In this document: in pieces, positions 18,939-27,418 of the stretch
Layout: each line of letters starts with the position of its first letter
Numbering within the stretch: the first letter of the stretch is position 1
Assembly: GCF_963675585.1 (NCBI RefSeq)
Contig: NZ_OY776411.1
Coordinates: 253,001 to 317,000, forward strand
Source: an uncultured Draconibacterium sp.
GTDB taxonomy: Bacteria > Bacteroidota > Bacteroidia > Bacteroidales > Prolixibacteraceae
Reading direction: 5' to 3'
Length of the DNA: 64,000 nt
Program-made: the position numbers and the translations under genes
Notes under the pieces: generated by a model
What the model was told of the DNA's origin: nothing
The model's input: only the letters and a program-made list of their open reading frames with translations
Databases searched by the model: none

Positions 18939-19883
18939 TTACTCGGTTAAAGAAATTCCCTCCGGACGTGTGTGTTTCCATCTGCGGTGCGACCATAAAT
19001 AATACTCCGGTTCAGCATGAATTACCTCTTCCATTTTTTGAATGTAGCGCAACATAATTTCTTTTGATTCGAGCTTCGACGGGTCTTCGATGAGTACCGA
19101 AGGAATGGCCTCGTAATAACCACGTTTTACTTTTCGAACATAAATAAACACAACCGGTTGATTGGTTTTTTTAGCCAGCTTTTCAGGCCCGTTAAAAAAA
19201 GGTGCCTCGCGATTCAAAAACATAGCCCAAAATGGAGAATTGGCAGGAGGCGTTTGATCGGCAGCCAACCACAAAGCACCGGGCTCGCCCTTCTTAATGT
19301 ACTCGAACAACACCCTCGCCGATTTATGTACCTGAACTGATTCGCCACCCCATTTCTCGCGCGAGTGGAGTAAAAACCGTTCCATGGCCTGGTTACCCCG
19401 CATCGGATTGTATACCATTAATATTTTATGCAGCGCCTTGCTTTGAATAGAACTGGCCCACTCCCAGTTGCTGTAATGCATTCCGAGCGTGATTACACTT
19501 TTACCCTCCTTTGCAATTTGATTCATTTTATCCATATCGCGCACCGAAAAACGTTTGTCGAGCTGTTTCTCGCTCATGCTGTACATTTTTATAGTTTCGA
19601 GCGAAAAATCGCAGAAATGACGGTAGAATTTATTTGTAATTTGTTTTATCTCCTGTTCGTTTTTATCAGGAAAAGCATGAGTCAGGTTTTCTACAATTAC
19701 ATTTTTACGGTACTTCACCACTCCTTTTAAAATAATGTACATAAAGTCGGACAAGCCATAAATTACCCAAAAAGGAAGAAATGAAATCCCCTTTAGCAGT
19801 GCAACAAGAATATTATTTTGTGTTCTTTTTGCAAAACTCTCGTAAAAACGTTTATCTTTTTTTACCAGTTCTTTGTCAACCAT
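18939..19883 (-). CDS. Lysophospholipid acyltransferase family protein (LpxL/HtrB-like), copy 2
   Basis: The 314-residue protein matches the lipid A late acyltransferase family. After one N-terminal hydrophobic segment it has the H-x4-E type catalytic motif in G-M-H-Y-S-N-W-E-W (about residue 134), the N-P-M-R region, and W-L-A-A-D-Q-T-P-P near 198. It ends with the conserved Y-Y-L-W-S-H-R-R-W-K-H-T-R-P. It probably adds a secondary acyl chain to lipid A or a related lipid at the inner membrane. It follows its paralogue with a gap of 6 bp, which suggests a tandem duplication. Confidence 0.85.
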   Translation of the reverse strand: MVDKELVKKDKRFYESFAKRTQNNILVALLKGISFLPFWVIYGLSDFMYIILKGVVKYRKNVIVENLTHAFPDKNEQEIKQITNKFYRHFCDFSLETIKMYSMSEKQLDKRFSVRDMDKMNQIAKEGKSVITLGMHYSNWEWASSIQSKALHKILMVYNPMRGNQAMERFLLHSREKWGGESVQVHKSARVLFEYIKKGEPGALWLAADQTPPANSPFWAMFLNREAPFFNGPEKLAKKTNQPVVFIYVRKVKRGYYEAIPSVLIEDPSKLESKEIMLRYIQKMEEVIHAEPEYYLWSHRRWKHTRPEGISLTE

Positions 19884-19889
19884 ATTTTT

Positions 19890-20822
19890 TTACTTAATTA
19901 GCTCTGTTTGTGTGGGCCGGTTGTGTTTCCACCGCCTGTGCGACCACAAATAATATGCAGGTTCCTGCCGAATAATTTCTTCCATTTTTTCGACATACGC
20001 ACTTAAAATTTCGTTGGGATTCAACTTTTTAGGTTCCTCAGCCAAAAGCGAAATTTCTACTTCATATTTTCCGCGGGCCACTTTTTTTACATGCTGAAAG
20101 AAAACCGGAAGATTTGTTTTTTCAGCTATCTTTTCGGGACCGGTAAAAAAGGCAGCTTCACGGTTTAAAAAAGTAATCCAAAAAGGAGAATTGGCTTTTG
20201 CGGTTTGATCGGCTGCCAACCACAACACGGCAGGCTCGCCTTTTGCTTTGTATTCGAAAATTGCCCGTGCAGCTTGTACCGTTGGAATAACCCGACCGCC
20301 CCATTTCCCGCGCGAATGTTTCAGAAAATTTTCCATTGGCTTGTTGTAACGCGGCGGATTGTACACCATTAATATGGGATATTTAAACTGCGTTTGGATA
20401 AAGCTGCACCATTCCCAGTTGTTGTAGTGAAAAGCCAGAACAATGGCTCCTTTTTTCTCCCCGATCAACTTTTCATCTCTGGGCAGGTCTTTAAAAACAA
20501 TACGTTTGCGCATTTGCTGCTCGCTGGCATGGTATAACTTCACCGACTCGAGCGAAAAATCAAAAAAATGACGGTAAAACCGATCCCGTATTTCCGCTCG
20601 TTCCTCATCTGTTTTTTCGGGAAAAGCATATTGCAGGTTTTCGGTGGTTACCTGGTAGCGGTATTTCAGAAAATATTTATTCAGATAAAATAAAAAAGTT
20701 GACAAGCCATAAATAACCCGAAAAGGCAGAAACGAAATAGTCTTTAAAAGTGCGACTACGAGGCGTTTCCGTATTTTCGTAATACTACCTTCCTGTTTTT
20801 CCTTATTTATTTTTCCGGTCAT
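19890..20822 (-). CDS. Lysophospholipid acyltransferase family protein (LpxL/HtrB-like), copy 1
   Basis: The 310-residue paralogue has the same order of features: an N-terminal anchor, the catalytic A-F-H-Y-N-N-W-E-W, W-L-A-A-D-Q-T-A-K, and the terminal Y-Y-L-W-S-H-R-R-W-K-H-N-R-P. The two proteins are similar throughout but clearly diverged, so they may use different acyl chains or positions, or one may act on an aminolipid. This copy is first in the leftward pair. The 275-bp region upstream (20823-21097) is AT-rich and holds the promoter of the divergent glycerophosphodiesterase. Confidence 0.85.
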   Translation of the reverse strand: MTGKINKEKQEGSITKIRKRLVVALLKTISFLPFRVIYGLSTFLFYLNKYFLKYRYQVTTENLQYAFPEKTDEERAEIRDRFYRHFFDFSLESVKLYHASEQQMRKRIVFKDLPRDEKLIGEKKGAIVLAFHYNNWEWCSFIQTQFKYPILMVYNPPRYNKPMENFLKHSRGKWGGRVIPTVQAARAIFEYKAKGEPAVLWLAADQTAKANSPFWITFLNREAAFFTGPEKIAEKTNLPVFFQHVKKVARGKYEVEISLLAEEPKKLNPNEILSAYVEKMEEIIRQEPAYYLWSHRRWKHNRPTQTELIK

Positions 20823-21054
20823 TTTGTTTCAGCAAATGAAAAGCGCTTGCACACTGCTGTTAAAATTGATTAAAAAGTGCTCCAAAACTACACTTTTAAC
20901 AGCAATTTCGCGAATATATTTTTTAACCTTTCTATATTCGAACTACAAAACAGAAACGATAAAACAAACAAGAACGTATTTTCGTTACTATTTGGAAACA
21001 GAACGATTACTTACTGTCTGTTTAGGGTTTTTACCACAGAAAATGTAACTAATA

Positions 21055-21062
21055 TAGTTTTG
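21055..21062 (+). promoter_or_regulatory. Bacteroidota -7 element for the glycerophosphodiesterase gene
   Basis: TAGTTTTG matches TAnnTTTG and lies 35 bp before the ATG at 21098. No clear -33 element is visible. Confidence 0.45.
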
Positions 21063-21097
21063 TTTCCGGGAAGCTTAAAAACAAATAAATTAACCAA

Positions 21098-21874
21098 ATG
21101 AAGACGATTTACTCAATTGCATTCGTATTTTTAAGCATGCAACTTTTTGCACAAAACACATTTATTGCACACCGCGGAGCTTCTTACCTGGCCCCGGAAA
21201 ACACAGTAGCCTCGGCAAATAAAGCCTGGGAACTTGGCGCCGATGCTGTTGAACTGGATGTTCATCTCTCGAAGGACAATCGCGTAATGGTAATACACGA
21301 CAAAGATACCAAACGAACCTGCAGTGGGAAAAAGAACCTCGAAATAGCAAAAACACCATCAATTCTTTTACGCGATTTGGATGCTGGATCGTGGAAAGGA
21401 GATGAGTTTAAAGGGGAAAAAATTCCGTTTTTGGGTGAGATGATTGCTACGGTTCCTGAAGACAAAAAACTGGTTGTAGAAATTAAATGCGGACAGGATG
21501 TTATTCCGGCTCTTGTAAGATGTGTTGAAAAATACGGCAAACAAGATCAGATTGTTTTTATTGCTTTCGACTGGAATACCATTGTTGCCACACAAAAAGC
21601 TTTTCCGGGAAATAAATGTTACTGGTTAAGTGCATCAAAAGCCGCCGCAAAAAAGCGTATTCCGGAAGCAACTGCAGAAGGACTGGCTGGAATAAATCTT
21701 AAATCATCGATTATTGATGAAGAAATAATGACGCTGGCCGGCGAAAACAAACTTGAAGTACTTGCCTGGACCGTTGATGAACTTGACGAAGCAAAACGTA
21801 TAACAGAACTTGGAGTTAGCGGAATTACAACCAACCGCCCCAAATGGCTTAAGGATGAAATGAACAAAAATTAA
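21098..21874 (+). CDS. Secreted glycerophosphodiester phosphodiesterase
   Basis: The 258-residue protein starts with a signal peptide ending at L-F-A-Q (about residue 19). The GDPD-family metal-binding and catalytic residues are visible in I-A-H-R-G-A-S-Y-L-A-P-E-N-T, in V-E-L-D-V-H, and in V-I-H-D-K. It hydrolyses deacylated phospholipids to glycerol 3-phosphate and an alcohol, probably in the periplasm. The length is typical for the UgpQ-like type. It is a single gene, divergent from the acyltransferase pair, so a link with phospholipid turnover is plausible but not shown. Confidence 0.9.
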   Translation: MKTIYSIAFVFLSMQLFAQNTFIAHRGASYLAPENTVASANKAWELGADAVELDVHLSKDNRVMVIHDKDTKRTCSGKKNLEIAKTPSILLRDLDAGSWKGDEFKGEKIPFLGEMIATVPEDKKLVVEIKCGQDVIPALVRCVEKYGKQDQIVFIAFDWNTIVATQKAFPGNKCYWLSASKAAAKKRIPEATAEGLAGINLKSSIIDEEIMTLAGENKLEVLAWTVDELDEAKRITELGVSGITTNRPKWLKDEMNKN

Positions 21875-22293
21875 GCTGTTTTTTAGAAATCTAAATCACT
21901 CTTTTACTTTTCACTAAAATTACTCTTTTGCGCAATCCATAAAAAAGGAGAACCCTTCACAGAGTCCTCCTTACAAATTTCAATCACTACTTTGGTAATA
22001 CCGCACTGACTGAGCAATATTTTGTACAAGATTGAAGCCTAAATGTGTTAATTCAATACAAAAAACAGAAAGATTTGTTAATTGTACAGATGTAAAAATG
22101 GGACTCCCAAATGCGGGAATCCCAATTCTAAATTCTGTTTTTTGATCACCATTTCCGGCGAATTCATAACTATTTATACTATCTATAATTGCATATCAAA
22201 GATAGGTGTAAACAGTGTTAACACACCTTAAGCGAAACAAATTATTGTTAAACAGACTTAGCAAATGTTAAAGCTGTTAATTTTTGTTACCCA
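21875..22293. other. 419-bp convergent intergenic region with hairpins
   Basis: Nothing coding is seen. AAGGAG near 21945 and CTCCTT near 21970 could form a weak stem after the phosphodiesterase gene. A stronger hairpin lies at 22100-22123. Confidence 0.5.
22100..22123 (-). terminator. Probable terminator of the methyltransferase gene
   Basis: GGGACTCCC (22100-22108) pairs with GGGAATCCC (22115-22123) with one mismatch. On the minus strand the stem is followed by ATTTTTAC. It lies about 170 bp past the methyltransferase stop. Confidence 0.5.
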
Positions 22294-22905
22294 TTAATCC
22301 GGTTGCGCTTTTGAACACACCACCAGCAAAAAAGCACCTTTGGCAAACAATTGTTCTTTGGTAATTTGAAGTCCGGATTGCGGCAGAATAGAAGTAAGGC
22401 CACCGGTTTTATAAAACTTTCGGAAATTCCGGTTGTGTTCCCGGCCAGCCATAAACTCAATTATTTTGCTCGAAACACCAACGTAATTCATCGGCAACGG
22501 AACAGCATAATCCACTATTACAATTCGTTTTGCCACTCGTTTCATTTCGTCTAAAATAGGTTTATACAGAATGGGGTTAAATTGGTGCAAAGCCAACGAC
22601 ATAGTTGCAACATCAAATTCGTTTTCTGAAAACAAGGATAAATCCGTGGCGTCTGTTACGTAAAATTCAGTGTTTGTTGTATTGCGCTTGAGTTTCTGCT
22701 TTTTTGCGTACTCAATCATCGAATCTGCCAAATCAACACCAACAATCCGTTTGGCTTTTCCTGCCATTTCGAAAACCTGCGCACCTGTTCCACAGGCTAT
22801 GTCAATTACAGTTTCGTTTGCCGAGATGTGCGCGGCCAGTTTTTTACGCATCGATTTTAATATCGGATCGATTGCCGAACCATAGAACCACCCGGTTTCT
22901 ACCAT
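22294..22905 (-). CDS. Class I SAM-dependent methyltransferase
   Basis: The 203-residue protein has the Rossmann-fold motif I V-I-D-I-A-C-G-T-G-A-Q (about residues 34-44), motif II G-V-D-L-A-D-S-M, and the acidic D-A-T-D segment. It resembles the UbiE/BioC-like small methyltransferases, but the substrate cannot be told from sequence. There is no signal peptide. It begins 5 bp after the esterase gene and the two are probably co-transcribed leftward. Confidence 0.8.
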   Translation of the reverse strand: MVETGWFYGSAIDPILKSMRKKLAAHISANETVIDIACGTGAQVFEMAGKAKRIVGVDLADSMIEYAKKQKLKRNTTNTEFYVTDATDLSLFSENEFDVATMSLALHQFNPILYKPILDEMKRVAKRIVIVDYAVPLPMNYVGVSSKIIEFMAGREHNRNFRKFYKTGGLTSILPQSGLQITKEQLFAKGAFLLVVCSKAQPD

Positions 22906-22910
22906 TTCAG

Positions 22911-23837
22911 TTAGATTAATGATTTAAAGAAAGTCCAAATTTCGTCGCATGCATTAAAATCACGATTGGTTGTCCCAACCATTCCCCGCGGCAAATACTG
23001 TGTTCCTCCGGGCCATGTGTGTCCACCATTCTCAACCCTAATGTCCACAACTTTTATTTGCTCATTCGAAGGATTTTGCCAAACTGTTTTTACTACATTC
23101 GATCGGTCACGTTTGTTTATATCAGGATACACTACTACTTCCATTTTTGTGGTGCAGAAATTCACCCGTTTCCAATATGCCAGCGTTTCTTCCATGCTTA
23201 ATACTTCGCCGCGTACCTGTTGTAACACTTTAACCGGCCCACCATTGTAGGGCACCAAAGGATCGGCAGTTCCGCATATAAAAATAGCAGAAACTGGATT
23301 CACGGGTTCACTTTTCTGCTGATCCTCACTCATATTTGCAGCAACTACACCAACGGCTTTAAATAAACCAGACCGTTCAATGGCCAAGCGTTGAACCATA
23401 AATCCTCCGTTTGATATACCACAGGCAAAAATATTTTTTCTATCGATCGAAAACTTCGTATCCAAATCGTCAATCATGGACTCAAAAAAGCCAACATCAT
23501 CAATATTCAACCGCCTCGCAGCAGCCAGAGTATCGCGTTCTCCGTCGTTCCAACTTTTTTCATAGCCATTTGGATATACAACAATAAATCCATCCCGATC
23601 AGCCAGCTCATTAAAACGGCCACGTGTAAACCGGGTCATTCCGGAGGCTTTCCCTCCCCCGCCATGTAAAACAAAAACTATCGGAAGCGTTTCTATTTGG
23701 GAATAATTGCTTGGAACATATAATTCGTAGTAGCGCTCCATTCCATCAACACTTATGTATTCTGCTTCAGTTTTCAGCTGTGCTTTTGAAAATTCAGAAA
23801 GTAGTATTCCCAGAATTACTAAAAAACCAATCTTCAT
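22911..23837 (-). CDS. Secreted esterase of the PHB-depolymerase/CE1-like family
   Basis: The 308-residue protein has a signal peptide (about residues 1-19) and an alpha/beta hydrolase fold. The oxyanion region is V-L-H-G-G-G-G, the nucleophile Ser lies in G-I-S-N-G-G-F-M (about residue 144), the acid residue in G-T-A-D-P-L-V-P-Y, and the His in N-G-G-H-T-W-P-G-G. This set is typical of LpqC/PHB-depolymerase-like esterases, which include feruloyl and acetyl xylan esterases. The natural substrate is unknown. It precedes the methyltransferase by 5 bp and diverges from the ChaN-like gene. Confidence 0.82.
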   Translation of the reverse strand: MKIGFLVILGILLSEFSKAQLKTEAEYISVDGMERYYELYVPSNYSQIETLPIVFVLHGGGGKASGMTRFTRGRFNELADRDGFIVVYPNGYEKSWNDGERDTLAAARRLNIDDVGFFESMIDDLDTKFSIDRKNIFACGISNGGFMVQRLAIERSGLFKAVGVVAANMSEDQQKSEPVNPVSAIFICGTADPLVPYNGGPVKVLQQVRGEVLSMEETLAYWKRVNFCTTKMEVVVYPDINKRDRSNVVKTVWQNPSNEQIKVVDIRVENGGHTWPGGTQYLPRGMVGTTNRDFNACDEIWTFFKSLI

Positions 23838-23912
23838 AATTGCAAGATGTTCTTTTTATCTTAAACTCACAACTGATTTGTTTGTTGTAGTACTGAATTA
23901 AAATCTAAGATC

Positions 23913-24779
23913 ATGCTGAAAAATTCATTGCTTTCAATTGTTTTACTATTTGTATTTACTGCATTTAAAGCCGATAAACCGGCATATTTGCTTTTTAATA
24001 AAGCCGGGGAAAAGGTTAAATACGAAAAAATGCTAAACCAGATGGAAGCTGCCGACATAATACTTTTTGGAGAATCGCACAACAATCCGATTTCGCACTG
24101 GCTGCAACTCGAATTAACAAAAGACCTGTTTGAACGAAAAGGGGCTCAACTTGTACTGGGTGCGGAAATGCTTGAAAACGACAACCAGGTAATTCTGGAT
24201 GAATACCTCGATAGTTTAATTTCGCAAAGCACTTTTGAAAAAGAAATGCGTTTGTGGCCCAACTATAAAACAGATTACAAACCACTGGTGGAATTTGCGA
24301 ACAAGAACCGCTTAAAATTTGTGGCCACTAATGTTCCGCGTCGTTATGCATCGCTGGTAAATAAAAAAGGCTTTGAAGCATTGGAAGAATTATCGGATGA
24401 AGCCAGGACATTTTTACCACCGCTTCCGATTTCTTACGACTCCACATTGAATTGTTACGAAAGTATGATGCATATGGAAGGAATGGGCAATCACATTACT
24501 CCAAATTTTCCAAAATCGCAGGCAATAAAAGATGCTACCATGGCCCATTTCATTTTAGAAAACTGGTCGCAGGGGAAACTCTTTTTGCACTTTCACGGCT
24601 CTTATCATTCCGAAAATTTTGAAAGTATTTACTGGTATCTGAAACAGGAAAAACCTGATTTAAAGATTTTTACAATTCACACAAGTTCTCAAAAAAATGT
24701 TTTTGAACTGGAGAAAGAAAACAAAGGGAAAGCCGACTTTACGATTTGTGTTGATGAAGATATGACCAGCACCCAATAA
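23913..24779 (+). CDS. ChaN-like family protein (Tiki/EreA superfamily), exported
   Basis: The 288-residue protein has an N-terminal signal-like hydrophobic segment. The superfamily motif G-E-S-H-N-N-P (about residues 53-59) is followed by a conserved G-A-E-M-L segment and a later L-H-F-H-G-S-Y-H motif, matching ChaN-type haem-binding or metal-dependent proteins. In other bacteria ChaN is an iron-regulated lipoprotein. This one has no lipobox, and haem binding is not shown. It stands alone, with a terminator directly after it. Confidence 0.8.
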   Translation: MLKNSLLSIVLLFVFTAFKADKPAYLLFNKAGEKVKYEKMLNQMEAADIILFGESHNNPISHWLQLELTKDLFERKGAQLVLGAEMLENDNQVILDEYLDSLISQSTFEKEMRLWPNYKTDYKPLVEFANKNRLKFVATNVPRRYASLVNKKGFEALEELSDEARTFLPPLPISYDSTLNCYESMMHMEGMGNHITPNFPKSQAIKDATMAHFILENWSQGKLFLHFHGSYHSENFESIYWYLKQEKPDLKIFTIHTSSQKNVFELEKENKGKADFTICVDEDMTSTQ

Positions 24780-24780
24780 A

Positions 24781-24806
24781 AAAGCAGGCCGCTGAGTACC
24801 TGCTTT
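24781..24806 (+). terminator. Terminator of the ChaN-like gene
   Basis: AAAGCAGG (24781-24788) and CCTGCTTT (24799-24806) form a perfect 8-bp stem with a 10-base loop, immediately after the stop codon. Confidence 0.8.
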
Positions 24807-24894
24807 AATTCTTTTGCGTGAATGGAGCATATTTTAAATATTTTTAATACGCATGTTAAAGTCATTGCAAGATAGATGTGTAAATCTTAAATTT

Positions 24895-24916
24895 AAATAC
24901 CTAATTTTAGGTATTT
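24895..24916. promoter_or_regulatory. 22-bp palindromic operator upstream of the first PAS-LuxR gene
   Basis: The arms AAATACCTAA (24895-24904) and TTAGGTATTT (24907-24916) are perfect complements with a 2-bp spacer. It ends 40 bp before the ATG at 24957. The same outline, AAATAC-N10-GTATTT, recurs upstream of the fibre gene at 31341-31362, which suggests a shared regulator, most simply one of the two LuxR proteins. Confidence 0.6.
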
Positions 24917-24956
24917 TTCAGAATAGACCACTAAATAATAAATCTCGCCGTTTATA

Positions 24957-25730
24957 ATGGATGAAAGTAGTATAGAAAAAATTAAAAAAGCCTGGGCACC
25001 CAACAAAATAGCACGTCCCGTAAAAACTGAATTGTATCTGAATATTATTGAGCAGATTGCCAATTTATTTTCTGCAGGAAGTTTCTATTACTACATCATG
25101 AATTTTGAAACGCTTAAAATGGAACATGTTGACGATCGGATACAAGCAGTGTTGGGATTGAATCCGAAAGACTGGAGTTTGGATAAAGTTTTTGATTTGG
25201 TTCATCCGGAAGATTTGAAACAGATGCACAGAAAAGAGGAAAAAGCCGTAGATTTTATTCTGAACAAAATTCCTACTGAAGATATTCTGAAATACAAAGT
25301 TGTTTATGTTCTGCGTATGCGACACACTGACGGAACATACAAAACCATTCTGCAGCAATCAAAAGCCATAAGCCTTTCGGACGATGGGAAAGTACAACAG
25401 GTGTTGGGCATTCATACCGACGTTACCTATTTAAATATGCCGATAGACCATAAAATTTCGTTTATTGGCGACAACCGCCCCTCGTTTTATGCGGTTTCAA
25501 CCGACGACGATTTTGAGCCCGAACAAATGAATTTTCTGGATGTTTTCACTCCACGCGAAAAAGAAATATTAACGCACATTGCAAGAGGAAAAGCATTCGG
25601 AGAAATTGCCAGCATCCTGAATATTTCGCCCCACACAATCAATACGCACAAGAAAAATATTCTACGGAAAACCGATTGCAAAAATACGACTGAATTAATA
25701 GCACGCTGTGTAAGAGACGGCGTGATTTAG
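24957..25730 (+). CDS. PAS-domain LuxR-type transcriptional regulator, copy 1
   Basis: The 257-residue protein has an N-terminal PAS-like sensor (about residues 30-165, with the V-H-P-E-D-L and H-T-D-V-T-Y-L segments typical of the PAS_3 fold). The LuxR helix-turn-helix is at about 195-255: F-T-P-R-E-K-E-I-L, I-A-S-I-L-N-I-S, and H-T-I-N-T-H-K-K-N-I. There is no receiver domain or membrane segment, so it probably binds a ligand or senses redox in the cytoplasm. A close paralogue is at 31846-32652 on the other side of the fibre genes. A 22-bp palindrome precedes it, and a short remnant of a nadD 3' end follows its stop codon. Confidence 0.88.
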   Translation: MDESSIEKIKKAWAPNKIARPVKTELYLNIIEQIANLFSAGSFYYYIMNFETLKMEHVDDRIQAVLGLNPKDWSLDKVFDLVHPEDLKQMHRKEEKAVDFILNKIPTEDILKYKVVYVLRMRHTDGTYKTILQQSKAISLSDDGKVQQVLGIHTDVTYLNMPIDHKISFIGDNRPSFYAVSTDDDFEPEQMNFLDVFTPREKEILTHIARGKAFGEIASILNISPHTINTHKKNILRKTDCKNTTELIARCVRDGVI

Positions 25731-25738
25731 CCTAGCGG

Positions 25739-25755
25739 TAAAAATTCATCTCCTC
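25739..25755 (-). pseudogene. Remnant of a nadD 3' end
   Basis: TAAAAATTCATCTCCTC is identical to 32665-32681, which is the end of the intact nadD. On the minus strand the local frame reads E-E-M-N-F-Y-R-stop, the nadD C-terminus, lying just beyond the stop of the first LuxR gene as nadD lies beyond the second. The match is short, so duplication is inferred, supported by the paralogous genes on the other side. Confidence 0.5.
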
Positions 25756-25897
25756 TGATAAGAATAAAGCTCTCACTCCTTCAACAATTTACGTCATTAA
25801 TTGCATCAATACTATATTGCTTGCTCCACACGTAAAATACCATTGAGTAAATGAAAAGAAACTCAAGCATAGTGAATACTTTTAAAAACAAGTTAAA

Positions 25898-27412
25898 TTA
25901 ATTTCCAGCGTTTAAAATCACCTTTCGATTCACCCAGCGATTGTCAAACTTTAACCGAATTATGTATACTCCAGAGCTAAGTTTATTTCCATCCGAATTT
26001 TCTCCATTCCACTTAAAATTGTAGAATCCGGTTGATAGCATAGTACTATTTAAAACCCTTTGTACTGGCTGATTCAAAAGATTTACAACATCGATTTCTA
26101 CCATACAAATTCGATCTAGATTGATGTAAATTTCGCAAAAATCACTAAATGGATTTGGATAACAATTTGCTTCAACCCTTTTTTTATTATCATCTTGAAC
26201 GTCCAAAAAAGACAAATTTTCCAGACTCAAAAAAACACTTTCATTTTTGGAAAATTTAATTGGCCCTTCAACAAGACTTGTTATCAATAGCATCTCCTTT
26301 TCTTTTATCGGATCCCAAATCCTTAAAGAATAGGCATCTCCTTGTTCAAATCCATTTATCATCTTTTCATCCTTTGCTGAAGCAATCACCTGAACGCTTT
26401 TATTCTCCAAATGGTACTCCTGTATACTAACAGCACCAACACAAACACCTCCATCAAAAACTCCAATTTCATCACCTGGCTTTAATTCAGAGATTAAGCT
26501 ACCAGTTAAGTTAAAGTTCATTTGATCGGTACCGTTCCCTCTATAAACCGGTATAAAAAATTTCGTTTTTACGTCCATAAATGTAAGGTGCCCTGATTTT
26601 GAATAAGCTTCAGAAATCCATAATGTATCTGGTGCATCCATTTTAATTTTATACCCTTCTCCTGGCTTAAAATCTCCAATAAAATTAGTTACACCTCCAT
26701 AAATGCCCCAGTCTTCAATCGAATTTCCGCTTTCATCCTGCGCTTTTATAAAAGTTCCAGCATCAATTAAATTACTTAATACTTCTTCTGCATCAAAATT
26801 TGAGGATTGAGGATACCCAATAATATTCCATCCAGTAGTTAATGGAATCGCAAAAGGGTATTCAACAAAGTTGCCACAAACCTCAAACGAATCATTTTGT
26901 GTTACTTTAATCTTGTAACCTTCTGTGTTTCTTACATCTCCAATTCCGTTCCACCAGCCTCCATATATGCCAAGATCTTCAAAAGAGACACCACTTTCAT
27001 CCTGGATTTTTATAAGCGAACCATTTTCTAAAAAAGGGTAAAAGATTTCAAACAGATCAGTTGTTGAAGGCTGATTATTGATCGAAAATATATTCCATCC
27101 TTCTTCAAGATAAATTGACGAACAAACCATCCCCGTATCCGTAATGAAATCAATCTGGTTCAGAATAATACCCTGCGTTGCCAGAATAGCCGTATTTCGG
27201 TTTATATATGTACCCAATTGTCCTGCTGAAACATAACTCGTATAATTGCCTCCCGACACAATTCCCGCACCATTTGATACTGCACTTTGATTCTGTTCAA
27301 TTTGGGCATTCAAATCATTTGGCAATGCTATTATTCCCATTGTTATCAGAAGAGACATCAATGTGCGGACATAAAATGCCATTCCAAAATTAGGTATCTT
27401 AAATACGTACAT
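25898..27412 (-). CDS. Secreted protein with T9SS type A C-terminal sorting domain
   Basis: The 504-residue protein has a signal peptide, clearest if translation starts at the second Met (27382), ending near L-N-A-Q. Two related segments of about 75 residues each begin G-W-N-I and end G-Y-K-I-K, each with a G-I-Y-G-G core. The C-terminus (about 420-504) has Y-P-N-P-F-S, a V-D-V-V-N-L-L segment and S-S-G-V-Y-I-I-R-L, the type A sorting domain recognised by the type IX secretion system. The protein is expected at the cell surface or outside. It starts 6 bp after the fibre gene, so the two are co-transcribed. The function of the repeated part is unknown. Confidence 0.82.
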   Translation of the reverse strand: MYVFKIPNFGMAFYVRTLMSLLITMGIIALPNDLNAQIEQNQSAVSNGAGIVSGGNYTSYVSAGQLGTYINRNTAILATQGIILNQIDFITDTGMVCSSIYLEEGWNIFSINNQPSTTDLFEIFYPFLENGSLIKIQDESGVSFEDLGIYGGWWNGIGDVRNTEGYKIKVTQNDSFEVCGNFVEYPFAIPLTTGWNIIGYPQSSNFDAEEVLSNLIDAGTFIKAQDESGNSIEDWGIYGGVTNFIGDFKPGEGYKIKMDAPDTLWISEAYSKSGHLTFMDVKTKFFIPVYRGNGTDQMNFNLTGSLISELKPGDEIGVFDGGVCVGAVSIQEYHLENKSVQVIASAKDEKMINGFEQGDAYSLRIWDPIKEKEMLLITSLVEGPIKFSKNESVFLSLENLSFLDVQDDNKKRVEANCYPNPFSDFCEIYINLDRICMVEIDVVNLLNQPVQRVLNSTMLSTGFYNFKWNGENSDGNKLSSGVYIIRLKFDNRWVNRKVILNAGN

Positions 27413-27418
27413 AATAGA

